Assembly: GCA_025175895.1 (NCBI GenBank) | Contig: CM045987.1 | Location: 37,474,113 to 37,538,112 of the forward strand | DNA from: Wurfbainia villosa | Taxonomy: Eukaryota > Streptophyta > Magnoliopsida > Zingiberales > Zingiberaceae | Direction of reading: 5' to 3' | DNA: 64,000 nucleotides | Shown: positions 44,487 to 56,465 of the stretch, piece after piece | Layout: every line of letters starts with the position of its first letter | How positions within the stretch are numbered: position 1 is the first letter of the stretch | Notes under the pieces: model-generated | Told to the model about the DNA's origin: nothing | Databases searched by the model: none | Seen by the model: only the letters and a program-made list of their open reading frames with translations | Program-made: the position numbers and the translations under genes

Positions 44487-45998
44487 ATGAATTCAGAGAT
44501 AGAATCTATGGATTCTAATCATGTCTGGGAGCTAGTAGAACCACCCGATGGTGTGAAAGCCATTGGATGCAAGTGGATCTACAAGAGAAAGAGAGGAGTA
44601 GACGGGAAGGTTGAGACCTTCAAAGCTAGGCTTGTTGCGAAAGGGTATACTCAAAAAGAGGGTATCGATTATGTGGAGACCTTTATACCGGTAGCTATGC
44701 TTATGTCTATCCGGATTCTCTTATCTATTGTTGCTCATGAGGATTATGAGATTTGGCAGATGGATGTCAAGACAGCTTTGCTTAACGGAAGTCTTGAGGA
44801 AAACATCTATATGAAGCAACCAGAGGGATTCATTGCAAAGGGCAAAGAGCATCTTGTGTGTAAGCTTAAGCGGTCCATTTATGGATTGAAGCAAGCTTCT
44901 AGATCTTGGAACATCCGCTTTGATGAGGTAATCCAGTCATATGGATTTATTCAAAGTCCGGATGAGCCTTGTGTATACAAGAGATGTGATGGAAACATAG
45001 TGGTATTTCTTGTACTATACATAGATGACATTTTGTTAGTTGGTAACAATATTAGAGTGTTATCAGACGTAAGGGTATGGTTGTCCAAACAGTTTGATAT
45101 GAAGGACTTGGGAGAAGTGGGACACATCCTTGGGATCAAGGTAATAAGGGATCGCAAGAAAAGGATGTTGTGCTTATCTCAAGCTTCATACATTGACACT
45201 ATACTGGATCGTTTTAGCATGCAGAACTCCAAGAAAGGTTTTCTACCTTTTAGGCATGGAGTACCTTTATCTAAAGAGATGTGTCCCAAAACATCAAAGG
45301 AGATAGAGGAGATGAAGGCGGTTCCTTATGCTTCGGCAGTAGGAAGCCTCATGTATGCTATGCTATGTACGAGACCAGATACCTGCTTTGCCGTGGGCAT
45401 GGTTAGTAGATATCAGAGTAATCCTGGATAGGGACATTGGACTACGATAAAGCATATATTGAAGTACCTGAGAAGGACTAGGGATTATATGCTGGTTTAC
45501 CGGGCAGATCAATTAGTCCCTGTGGGTTACACGGATTCTGATTTCCAATCAGATAGGGACAATAGTAAGTCTACCTCGGGGTTTGTGTTTACTTTTGGAG
45601 GTTGAGCCATAGTATGGAGGAGTGTCAAGCAGAAATGCGTGGCAGACTCTACCATGGAAGCTGAGTATGTGGCAGCCTCTAAGGCAGCCAAGGAACCTAT
45701 ATGGCTCAGGAACTTCTTGATGGACTTGGATGTGATTCCTGGTTTGCCCAGAACTATCACAATTTATTGTGATAATAGTGGTGCAGTTGCAAACTCGAAG
45801 GAACCACGAGCCCATAAGGCGAGTAAACACATAGAGTGCAAGTACCACCTGATACGAGAGATCGTAAAGCGAGGAGAAGTAGCTGTCGCCAAGATTGCAT
45901 CAGAGGATAACCTGGCGGATCCATTCACTAAGGCCCTTCCAGTGAAAGTGTTTGATAGTCATGTGGAGGACATGGGGATCAGATGTATGGCAGTATGA
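44487..45998 (+). pseudogene. pol: C5 reverse transcriptase and RNase H
   Basis: RT open 44487-45431: GCKWIYKRKRG, IWQMDVKTALLNG, SIYGLKQASRSWN, active site YIDDILLVGNN, then YASAVGSLMYAM. TAG at 45429-45431 and TGA near 45604 break the RT end and RNase H. RNase H keeps YTDSDFQ, STMEAEY and IYCDNSGA and ends naturally at 45998 (MGIRCMAV). It is closely related to the RT of X at family level. With the stops it cannot give a full polyprotein. Confidence 0.93.
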
Positions 45999-46020
45999 TG
46001 ACAGCATATTCTTTTAGTAT

Positions 46021-46031
46021 AAGTGGAAGAT
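46021..46031 (+). other. C5 polypurine tract
   Basis: AAGTGGAAGAT immediately before the 3' LTR. Confidence 0.88.
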
Positions 46032-46966
46032 TGTTGGAATGTATACCGAAAGCCTAGCTCTTTTGTATGAACATTTTTATTTTGAAATAAGAATCACATG
46101 ATCATTGTTTGCACTTTATATTTATTATATGTGTGCATATTGTCTAATACTTTATATTGTAGATAACATGGTGCTTGGTGTGGCACAGAAGATCATGTTA
46201 TCAGTCCCTTGTAGAATATAAGTAGAGGCTCACAAGCAAGATGGATTTGGACAAACCATTGGCATGGTTGTAGTATAGCTTAGTATTGTTTTGTCTTGAA
46301 CATAGAGTTACACTAGAACACTTAGGTGTATTGAGCAGGACCGACATAGAGGTAATTCAATTTATTGCTGACTACATAATGAATCGGACCTCGGATATTA
46401 TGTTGTACATGCTCTTAATCCTGATATAATAACGGGCACATGTACTTAGTATTTATTTCTTTGATTTACCAAAGGGTGAGATTTATATGGATTAAATTAA
46501 TATGCCCGGTAAGTTGGGAAATGATATTATTTATATGGTGTGCCGTTGATTATAGGAGGAAACCGTGTCCTATATATTATGTTGATGATGTCCCCTTGAG
46601 GAGCTCATAAGGTTCATCATGTAAACCCTGCAGGTTGACTTAGTCAACATGATGATAAGGTTGAGTGGTACTACTCGAGGAGTTAGATGTTAATTGATTG
46701 ATGGTTAGTAAATTAATTAATTGACGGACATTCGATATCTTAAACACGGGGAGATGGAAGTACAAATAATGTATGGAGCCCATATTAATTTATGGGGGTT
46801 GGTGAGGTAATTCAATGATGATCCTCTAGTGGAATGGAACATCATTGATGGATCAAGTACGTGTGGTTCCGATCCATCGGGTGGCCAAGATCCAACTCCT
46901 CCTCACGGTCCCTATCGTAGCCTAATATAATCCTCATGAAGCCTAGATCCAATGATGGAAAACAAA

Positions 46967-47236
46967 ACTCTAGATCTGATGGTGGAGATTAAATCTCTAG
47001 ATCCGACGGTTGAGATTAAATCTCTAGATCCGACGGTTGAGATTAAATCCCTAGATCTGACGGTGGAGATTAAATCTCTAGATCCGACGATTGAGATTAA
47101 ATCTCTAGATCCGACGGTTGAGATTAAATCCTTATATCCGACGGTGGAGATTAAATCTCTAGATCCGACGGTTGAGATTAAATCTCTAGATCCGACTGTT
47201 GAGATTAAATTTCTAGAACCGACGGTGGAGATTAAA
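46967..47236 (+). repeat. 27-bp minisatellite, 10 units
   Basis: Ten units of exactly 27 bp (core GATCCGACGGTTGAGATTAA), more uniform than in the solo LTR at 21.7 kb. It ends 20 bp before the TATA box. Confidence 0.96.
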
Positions 47237-47256
47237 ACAAGGCTTAAGCCCAACTC

Positions 47257-47264
47257 TATAAAAC
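47257..47264 (+). promoter_or_regulatory. TATA box of C5 3' LTR
   Basis: TATAAAAC in CAACTCTATAAAACGGGGC. Confidence 0.6.
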
Positions 47265-48118
47265 GGGGCTTAAGGTGGGTGGCAAGAGTTGGTTCATGAT
47301 TTTTGGAGATTAGGGTTTTTCCTATCATAAGCTTGGGCGGCAAGAAACCCTAAGGAGAAAACCCTAATTAGATTAGGGTTTGGTTGGGCGGCTAGGGATT
47401 GGAAGTTAAGGTGGGCGGAAACTAGAGGAGAGGTGCTTTTCTTCTTCCTAAGGTGTTGCCAACTCCTATCTCTTTTCCCTCTACCTTGGTCGGTGCTCAA
47501 CCTATTCCTCTTCTCCTCTTCTTTTTATCTTGGCCGGCGGCACAAAGGAGCTGGGGATTCTTCCCTTGTTTGCTTCCTTGGTTGGCCATCTTGTTCTCTC
47601 TATTATTGGGGCCGGCGGCATCAATCCTTTGTGGCTTGGTGGTTTGCTCAAGCAAGAAGGGAAGGAGAGTTCTTCATTCTTTTGATTGAAGAAGATCTAG
47701 GAAGCTTCAACTTGTGGAGGATCTTCACCCACACAAAGTCTACAAGGAGGTTAGGACATACGATAGAAGATCGAGAGGTATAAAAGTTTTACAAGTTTTA
47801 TTATTGATCTTTGCATGTTCTTATTAATATGTTTGTATGTGTTGATTATACATGTCTACATCCATATGTATTTGTATAATCATGGACCCCGAAGATAAAC
47901 ACAAAAACCGACGATCCGTCCGTCGTCTATTCCGCGGCTAACCGACTAGAAGAGTTTTGTTGCTTGAACAACTAGTTTGTTCAAGCGATTGCTCGAGTCG
48001 TTAGTACGACAACGAATTAGTTGAGCTTAGGAAACTCATCCCATCCGGATTAGTTTTCATTAGTGAAAATTTTAATCCGGGGACATGAGAGCCAATCAGC
48101 CTCCGAGCAATGCCATCA

Positions 48119-49095
48119 TTTCCAACGTTTGTCTAAGATCTTTTACTTGTCCTTTCAAGAGTGAGTTCTCGACTTCAAGTTTTTCAAATCGAGTTGAGTC
48201 CTCCTCTTGAACATGACTAGTCGAAGAGGTTAGGGAGACCTCGTGTTTAAGAAGATTAACCTTCTCAACTAAGGTCTCGACTTTGGACTCAGACTTAGCT
48301 AATTTTTTAGTTAAGAATTTAATTGCACCATATAATGTATCGAATAAAGGGAGACTCACTTTGAGTGAACCTTTTGAACTGAATACGGATCCATGACTTG
48401 TCTTGAATTGAAGCTCATCTTGGGATCCGGAGTCCGACTCTTCCTCGGGTTTGGTCGGCTTGGCCATGAAGGCGAGATTGTTGAGCTCGTCTTCCTCCTT
48501 CAAGGATTCCTCCCACGTTGCGTTGAGTGCCTTCTTGGATTGTGGTGCCTTGTTCTTGAGTCTTGGACACTCCGACTTGATGTGGCCCATCGTGTTGTGC
48601 TCATAGCATCTATAGTTATAATTTTGTTTCGACTTACCCTCCTTGGATTGATTGATTTGTCGTCTTTGGCTCTTGATCATTTTCTGAACTAGATTTACTA
48701 GTTCGGTCTCCATTTCGTTGTGCACTTCCGATTCGTACTCGTCTTCTTCCTCTGGTGGTGGTTTGTTTTTTGACTTCTTCTTCGGACCTGCAAACAAAGT
48801 GATACTTTTCTCAGCGGGGGCCGAATTAGACTGCTCATGTAATTCAAATTTGGAAAACAATTCATCTAACCTAATCTTTGAAAGGTCCTTAGAAACCTTG
48901 TAGTCATCAACCATAGATGCCCACAAGGTAGTCCTAGGGAATGCATTAATCGCGTACTTGATAACTTCCCGATTTTCAACCTTTTGTCTGATCGAATGCA
49001 GCGCATTCATAATATCTTGAATTCGGGCATGGAGCTGGGTGGCTGATTCGTGTTCCAACATTTTTAGGTTAAACAATTTATTTAAAAGTGTTGGA
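48119..49095 (-). pseudogene. gag: SIRE-like B gag fragment S4
   Basis: Gag from the capsid region (LLNKLFNLKMLEHES, INAFPRTTLWASMVDDYK, LDELFSKFELHEQ) through a knuckle whose second Cys is His (CYEHNTMGHIKSEC), then the acidic and coiled-coil part. The open frame 49178-48096 includes codons from the S3 LTR at its start and from the C5 LTR at its end. Start codon, 5' LTR and everything after gag are missing. Confidence 0.88.
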
Positions 49096-50134
49096 TCGAT
49101 TTTCATTCGTTTAAAACACAAGTGCAGCGGAAAGTAAATGAGATAAAAATATTTTTTACTTGGTTCATAGTCTTCCACCTGTTAATCCAAGGCCCTAGTG
49201 GTTCGAGACCACGTACGGAGGGAAAAACACTAAGAAACTCCTCCTCGTTGGAGGTAGGAGTTGAACGAATACAAGAATGAAAAAGATATGAGGTAGAGAG
49301 ACACTTCCTCTCACCTCGTTACAATAAAACCTCTGAAATTAAAACAATTACAGAGATATAGAAATGCAATTTAAACTAAGCTAATACCGACGACTTGAAG
49401 ATTTGAATTTGAGCTCGGGTTGTCATTGTTTCGGCAATGCTTCGCTACCGTAGGATCATTGAAGAGTAGCGGCATTGCGGGAACACTTTGGAGGCTTTTG
49501 AATGATGAAAATGGTGTGGAGAACCCCTTCTTTTATAGCCTTGAGAAACCCTAAACGTTCATATCAGGTTTCATGAGATGATGCCACTTAGCCCTTGAGA
49601 AATGATGATAAGTTTTGACTCTCCTCGAAGCTGATCTTTGACCAATAGTCGACTGATCAACCCTATCAGTTGACTAACAGAGGCAGTAGTCGACTGCCAA
49701 TAGTCAGTAGTCGACTGTTGCTAGGGTTTCCAGTTGCAATAAAGAGTTAGCTCGAAAATGCAGTTAATATAAGTAAATTTGATGGTCATTTGCCATTCGA
49801 TATCGACTTAGACCTTCCATTGGAAGTCTTGGTTGGATCATCACCTAAGGACGTCCCCATATGGAGGACACGACCTTACTTATGCTCACACACACGAGCT
49901 TACCTTTGTGATTGTAGCTTCACCTTCGGTCTCCACCTGAGGACTTCAGCTCCCTCCGAAGTCCTCCTAGTGTCGCCTGATCACCACGGTTTCCTCCGGG
50001 TCTCGCTGATCTTCAGCTTAACTTAGCATTCCTGCACACTTGATTCAACTCGTGAGATAACAATATGGGCTTAACTTTGTGTCTTTTGCTATAATCAAAA
50101 CTTAGGTTCGACTTAGGTGCCTACTGCACCAATA
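49096..50134 (-). repeat. S3 3' LTR, truncated
   Basis: Aligns with the S2 LTR. The minus strand starts TATTGGTGCAG (the usual TG is TA) and lacks the terminal 70 bp or so that S2 has. TATA box at 49530-49538 (minus CTATAAAAG). AGTCGACTG words lie near 49640-49720. Confidence 0.85.
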
Positions 50135-51079
50135 ATCTCTCCCTTTTTGATCTATGAAAAATTCACACAAAGTTAAGGAAATAGATTGTATGTATTAAGT
50201 GAATGACTAGCATAAAGCATGAATATGAAAGAATATGCTAACTTAACAAGTTAGTGTGAGCAACTTAGTAAGTTAGCTTAAGTATGAGTATGATTAAAAC
50301 TCTTTTTCAAGTACTCCCCCTTAAGGTAACCTCCCCCTTGACTGAAGGTGAGTACTTAAAAAAAAACCATAACCCTCCCCCTTAATGTTTGCTACTTTAA
50401 AAGGTTAAGTAATCAAAATTACCTAATATTGGCTTTAGTGTATAAAATAAGTTTAAGTTAAGAGATCAAAAATTGATTTCTTAACCTTGGCCTTTCTCCC
50501 CTTATTTTAATTAAAAAGGTTATGTTTTAAAAGTTAAGTTAAGTAAATATTTACTTTACTTGGGCCATTAAAAGATATAAGATATGTACTAAGTTAAGGG
50601 CCATTAAAAATTAAAAATTAATCACTTAACTTTGGTCTTTCTCCCCCTTTTGGTATAAAATCAGAAAGAGTGGGGGGTTTTAAAAAATATAGTTTTTGAA
50701 TTTAGTTTTAAGTCAAAGCATGTTCTAAATAAATTTTGAAAATAGTAGTTTAAATATAAACTCATCTATTTGTATGTTCAACTCTATTTGACTTGATTGA
50801 TATGGAATCATCAACAAGTCCTTATTAGAGTTGGTTAATTTAGATAATTATACTCCATGGTTCATGTCGATGCACTAGATCTACATCTGGAACCAGGAGT
50901 AAGGTCCTAACATCTCTTGCTCATCTATGTGGCTAAGTACACAAACACATTAGTCCTATGTGTTGTGAGATGTACTGGCTCCTTAAATCTATAGGTGCAT
51001 GATTTCTAAAGTAAGGCCTAAGCTAGTTCCATTTTGCATGAAAAGTAAATAGAGTATACCAAAAATGTAAGTTTATGTC
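50135..51079 (-). other. S3 region between RNase H and polypurine tract
   Basis: The tract next to the LTR is AAAAAGGGAGAGATT. Four or five further AAGGGGGAG-type tracts lie at about 50315-50340, 50375-50382, 50497 and 50640-50650. No ORF. Confidence 0.7.
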
Positions 51080-52747
51080 CTACTCTATTACGCACATACC
51101 TAATTTACGTCTTAGTAGACTAAATTCGGCTTCGGGTAAAGGTTTGGTAAATAGTTGCGCTAGGTTCGACTTGAATTCCACATATTCGAGTTGTATGGTT
51201 CCGTTAACTACATGTTCTCGAATAAAGTGGTGTTTGGCCTCTATATGTTTGGTCCTAGAGTGGCATATAGAATTTTTAGTTAAGTTGATTGAGCTAATAT
51301 TATCTATGTGAGTTTTAATATTGTTGAAGTTTAAGTTAAAGTCTTGGAGAGTGTGCTTCATCTAAAGAAGCTGAGTCACACACTCACCCATTGCGACATA
51401 TTCAGCATCGGTGGTAGATAAGGCAACATAGTGTTGCTTCCTACTGCACCAACTCACTAGACTCGAGTGGAGAAGTTGACAGCAACTACTCGTGCTGTTT
51501 CTATCGAGTTTACTACCGACATAATCCAAGTCAGAGTAGTTGATTAGTTGGAACTCGATAGATCTAGGATACCAAATCCCTATGCTTAGTGTGCCCTTTA
51601 AATATCTAAGGATACGCTTAACTAATGTTAGGTGTGACTCCTTGGCATAAGTTTGGAACCTCGCACACATACTTACTACGAATAATATATCGGATCAACT
51701 CGCAGTTAAGTAAAGAAGACTCCCTATTGCGCTCCTATAGTATTTTAGGTCAATAGGTTTTCCTTCTACATCTTCTCCTATATTAACATTTGTTGCCATG
51801 GGTGTATTAATGATTTTAGCATTTTTCATTCCAAATTGGTTAATTAATTCCTTAGCATATTTTTGTTGATGTAAATAGATTCCTTCCTTAGTTTGTTTAA
51901 TTTGTAATCCTAGAAAGAAATTTAATTCTCCTACTAAGTTCATTTCAAATTCACTTTCCATGAGTGAAATGAACTCGTTTAGTAGGATTGAATTAGTGGT
52001 TCCAAATATTATGTCATCTATGTAGATTTGGGCTATAAAAATTTCTTTACCTATGGATTTTACGAAAACGGTTGGGTCGACTAAGCCTTGGCTAAACCCT
52101 TTAGACTTAAGATACACAGAAAGCCTCTCATATCAAGCTCTAGGAGCTTGTTTTAGTCCATATAAAGCTTTCTTGAGTCTAAAGACATGGTTGGGTTTGT
52201 CTAGGCTTTCGAATCCTGGAGGTTGGCTAATGTATACTTCTTCCTTAATAAGTCCATTCAGAAATGCTGACTTGACATCCATTTGAAATAACTTGAATCC
52301 TCAATGTGCAGCGTATCCCAACAACATTCGGATGGATTCTAATCTAGCTATGGGGGCATAGGTTTCATCGTAATCTAACCCTTCTACTTGACTAAATCCT
52401 TTTGCAACTAATCTCACTTTGTTTCTAACTACTTCACCTTTTTCATCAAGTTTGTTTCGAAAGATCCACCTTATTCGAATAATTGATTTATCTTTAAGTG
52501 GTGGTACTAATTCCCAAACTTCGTTCCTAATAAATTGAGCTAGCTCTTCTTGCATTGCAATTATCCAATCGGGATCAAGAAGAGCTTGTTCAATTGACTT
52601 GGGTTCAATTTTCGAAATCAAGGAAATTTGACTAAGGTTTCGATATGACGCTCTAGTTCGATCCCCTAGGTTAGGATCACCTATCACTTGGTCGATAGGA
52701 TGATTTGATTGAATTCTAGACTGACTTGTATTAGGATCACCTATCAC
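51080..52747 (-). pseudogene. pol: S3 pol: RT and RNase H
   Basis: RT shows [53 protein letters not shown] and GSLLYLTAS. RNase H has STTDAEY and LFTKPLPEAEF. Stops replace what should be Trp or Arg codons (near 52300, 52131, 51695 and 51362), all explicable as G-to-A or C-to-T changes. The RNase H domain ends at 51080. Confidence 0.92.
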
Positions 52748-52763
52748 TTGGTCGATAGGATGA
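52676..52763. repeat. short direct duplication in S3 linker
   Basis: ATCACCTATCACTTGGTCGA recurs about 60 bp apart (near 52676 and 52736), duplicating the NHPIDQVIGDPN linker codons. S2 has a single copy. Confidence 0.85.
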
Positions 52764-53043
52764 TTGTTTGAACCCTAGGTTGACTCGAGTTAGGATTAAT
52801 ACTGGACTTGATTTCATGGTCAGAGTCAAGTCTGGTATGAGTTGGTTTGTAGTTGGTTCTACTACGGGTTTTGTGGGTTCATGTCCTTCGTCGAATATTA
52901 CATTAATGGTTTCCTCAATTTTAAGGGTGTCATTATTATATACCCTATAGGCTCTACTTGTAGTTCAGTATCTTAGGAAGATTCCGATAAAGGTTTTGGA
53001 TGTGAACTTTCCTAGGTAGTCCTTAGTGTTTAGGATATGTACC
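52748..53043 (-). pseudogene. pol: S3 integrase C-terminal region
   Basis: NTKDYLGKF, YRVYNNDTLKIEET and VIFDEGHEPTKP, equivalent to 31205-31405 of arm 1. One stop (near 52968). Confidence 0.85.
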
Positions 53044-54864
53044 TGAAGGTTGAAGCTTACGAAAAGCTTCGCCTCGGTCGCTTGTGCATGGCGATCCCAT
53101 CTACATCCCCGGATTAAAAAAAATTAATCCAAGATGATGACGGATTACCCAAGCAACCGATTCATCATCGTGCTATTTGATTAGAGTGGTCTCTTGAACA
53201 AACTTATTGTTCAAGCAACCTAACTCTTTTCCTCGATTAGCCGCAGAATAGATGATGTACGGATCGGCAGTTTTTGTGTTTATCTTCGGGGTCCAAGTAA
53301 ATTAGCCACATGCAAATACATACACAATACAAAGAAACAAAAGGAAACCAAAACAAGAATTTTACCTCTTGTTACCTCTTGGTCTTCAATTGTATGTCCT
53401 AACCTCCTCTTGGACGTTGTGTGGGCAACGATCTTCAAAGAGTTGAAGCCTCTTAGATCACGTTCTTCTCTTCCTTGCTCGCTCCAAACAAAGGGAAGAA
53501 TACATGCACCCTTCTTCTCCTATCTAGCGCTGACCACCAAGCCTCCTATCTTGGATGTTACCGCCGGCCAAGGAGAGGAAGATGGAGAAGATGTCGACCC
53601 TTCCAATAGAGAAGGAACCGCCGATCAAGGGAAGAAGAGAAAATGCCGCCGGCCAAGGGAGAGGGTGAAGGGGCACCAGACAAAGAGAAGGGAAGGGAAG
53701 GAAGATCCAAAACCCTAGCCACCCAATTCTTGCTTTCCGCCCCAACCTTCTCCACGCCAACATTAACCCTAGCTTCTTGTTTTGTAGCTCAAGCCAAGGA
53801 ATCAAAAACCCTAGTCTCTCAAAAGATCATTCATGCCCAAGCCCTAGCCCTCCTTTTATAGAGCTAGGCTTAAGCCTCCTTTCAATCTCCACCGTCGGAT
53901 CTAGGGATTCAATTCCCACCGTCGTATTTAGGGTTTCATTTTCCACCATTGGATCTAGGCTTTCATGAGGTTTTTAATAGGATACAATAGGGACCATGAG
54001 GAGGAGTTGGATCTTGGCCACCCAATGGATCTAGCCCACATAAAGTCCGATCCATTAATGATAATCCATTCAACTAGAGGATTATCATTGATCTACCTCA
54101 CCAACCCCCGTAAATAAATATGGGCTCCATATATTAATTGTAAAAATATCTCCTCATGTTTAAGATCTCGAATGTTCGTCAATTAATTAATTTACTGATG
54201 ATTAATTAATCAACATCTAACTCCATAAGTAGTGACACTCAATTTTATCATCATGTCGGACCAAGTCCACCTGCAGGGTTTACATGATGATCCTTATGAG
54301 CTCCTCAAAGGGAAATCATCATCCTAATATATAACACATGATTTCCTTTTATAATCAACGACACACCTTGTAAATAATATCATTTCTAAACTTACCGAGC
54401 CTATCAATTTAATCTATAAATCTCGCCCATTGGTAAATCAAAGAAATAAATACTAAGTACATGTGTCCGTTCTTATATCGGGATTAAGAGCATGTACACC
54501 ATAATATCTGAGGTCCGATTCAATTATGTAGTCAACAATAAATTGAATCACCTCTAAGTCGGTCCTACTCAATACACACAAAGTGTACTAGTGTAATTCT
54601 ATGGTCAAGACAAACCAATACCAAATCACACTACAACCATACCAATGGTTTGTCCAAAACCATCTCGGTTGTGATCCTCTACTTATACTCTACAAGGAAC
54701 TGATAACATAATCTCCTGTGTGACACTACACACCATGTTATCTACAATGTAATATATCAGACAATATGCATAACCATAAATATGCAAACAATGATCATGT
54801 GATTCTTATTTAAAAAATAAAGATGTACATACAAAAGAAAAACTTTTCAGTATACATCCCAACA
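53044..54864 (-). mobile_element. family-C copia solo LTR (arm 2)
   Basis: 1821 bp with GTACC at 53039-53043 and 54865-54869. Same length, site and duplication as the arm 1 copy at 29384-31204. Confidence 0.93.
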
Positions 54865-55960
54865 GTACCTTAAATCCAAATATCCTAAAGTATTTAATGT
54901 TAGGTACTTTGTCATAGTAGATTTTGTATGAGGTCTTAAGGTGCCTCTTTACCAAAAAGATTCTATTTTGGACATAACAAGTTGTACTAACCGCTTCTAC
55001 CCAAAACCTATCGAGTATATTATATTCGTTCAACATGGTCCTAGCGGCTTCTTGTAGAGTTCTATTTTTCTGCTCGACTAGGCCATTTTGTTGTGGAGTT
55101 CTAGGACATGAAAATTCACAGTGGTATCCGTTTAGGTTACAGAAATCTGTGAACCTGTGGTTTTCGAATTCACCACCATGATCACTTCTAAGTCTTTTAG
55201 TTTTATGGTTCTTTTGGTTTTCGATTAATTTAAACAAGTTGATGAGTTGGTCTAAGGTATCACTTTTGTGTTTAAGGAACCTAACCAAGGTAAACCTAGA
55301 ATAGTCGTCAATTATGACTAAGGAAAATTGACTCCCATTAAGTGACTTGGCTCCATGAGAATCAAATAGATCCATGTGTAGAAGCTCAAGCACACTTTTG
55401 GTTCGTTCTTGATTAGTTAGTTGATATTGTGCCCTAGATTGTTTACCTTGTTGACAAGCATTACAAATTTTATTGTCTAAGTTTTTAAGGTTAGGCAAAC
55501 CTCTAACTAAGCCACTCTGACTCATCTTGTGAACGAGTCTTGGGTGTGAGTGACCAAGTCGTCGGTGCCACAACCAAGATTCCTCTTGTTGTGTCATAAG
55601 ACACTTGGTTGAGGAGTTGAGTAAGTTAATTGTGTAGATGTTGCTATTCCTAGTTCCTTTAAGTATTGTTTTAGAGGTTTCTTTTGTTTTAATTAAGCAT
55701 TCATTTTCTAAGAATATAACCTTATAGTCGATATCAAACAATTGACTTATACTAAGTAAATTATATTGAAAATCTTCAACTGATAAAACATTGTGAATTG
55801 TGAAATTAGAATTTAGCTAAATATCACCTGATCCGATGATTTAGAGCTTGTCATTGTTTCCAAAAGCTATCTATCTTTGTCGTTTGAATCTAAGTTTCGA
55901 AAATTTAAGTTAGTCTCCGGTCATATGTTGGAAGCACCCACTGTTCAACATCCATTAATC
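54865..55960 (-). pseudogene. pol: S3 protease and integrase
   Basis: Integrase open from 55741 to the solo LTR: zinc finger WHRRLGH ... CNAC, catalytic D (LLHMDLFD), D (RSDHGGEF) and E (NGLVEQKNR) all kept. The protease (55742-55960) is degraded, with stops in and after the expected D-S-G region. The last codons of the 311-codon frame come from the LTR. Compared with S5, the integrase here is the better preserved copy. Confidence 0.9.
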
Positions 55961-56465
55961 CTACACACAAGGTAGTTGGATCGGATATTGGAATTTAAGA
56001 TTTGGTTGAAGATTATTGGTCCTAGAGTCATCTCACCCTTTTCTACATGATCAAACACGTTATCCTTATATGTTCCTATGAGATGAATTCAATTTTACTT
56101 GATTAAATTTAATGAATTGAAACTAGTCAACCTTGGATTAGATTCGGATTTAACCCTAAGCTCGTCAAGTCACCTTTTCAAGAAATTGGCTTCCAGGTTG
56201 TGGCGAGGCACAGAGGTCTTCTTTGATCGGAACAATGACCACTTCCTTAGAGAAAGCCATGTTCGAGAAAATAATAACTTGATTCACCTAAGATCACCTC
56301 CTGGTCTAACTAGTTAAGGATACGACGAGGTAGCTTCAGCTAGTTCCACTTAGTCGAGTGCATGAAGCTAGATACGCCTTATCTAACTTGGACACATGGG
56401 ACTTCGCTTCCCTAGCATACTATCATCTCGCCGCATCCTAGTACTATGTTGTCAAGAATTGACTA
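55961..56465 (-). other. gag-protease spacer of SIRE-like B (copy S3), protease side
   Basis: 505 bp, ending on the minus strand in TGTGTGTAG before the codons leading to the protease. With 59751-59815 it makes a spacer of about 570 bp, split by gypsy LTR b. Confidence 0.6.

Larger units (their letters stand above)
40498..48118 (+). mobile_element. copia family-C element C5
   Basis: Plus strand: truncated 5' LTR (40498-41026), primer site, leader, gag-protease, integrase, RT, RNase H, polypurine tract and full 3' LTR. It is the most complete member of family C here; pol has one frameshift and about five stops. Both flanks are SIRE-like B gag, but they overlap in content (40256-40490 repeats 48119-48480), so it is not a simple insertion with two matching flanks. 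Confidence 0.93.
46032..48118 (+). repeat. C5 3' LTR
   Basis: 2087 bp, TGTTGGAATG ... GCAATGCCATCA. It contains the ten-unit minisatellite (46967-47236) and a TATA box (47257-47264). It is followed directly by SIRE-like B gag. Confidence 0.95.

Noticed and set aside
46967..47236. CRISPR-like array
   Set aside because: Units are directly adjacent with no unique spacers, and the context is a plant LTR.
46952..47299. Open frame encoding repeated LDPTVEIKS nonapeptides
   Set aside because: It is the 27-bp LTR minisatellite; a period divisible by three keeps any frame open, on both strands, and it lies upstream of the TATA box.
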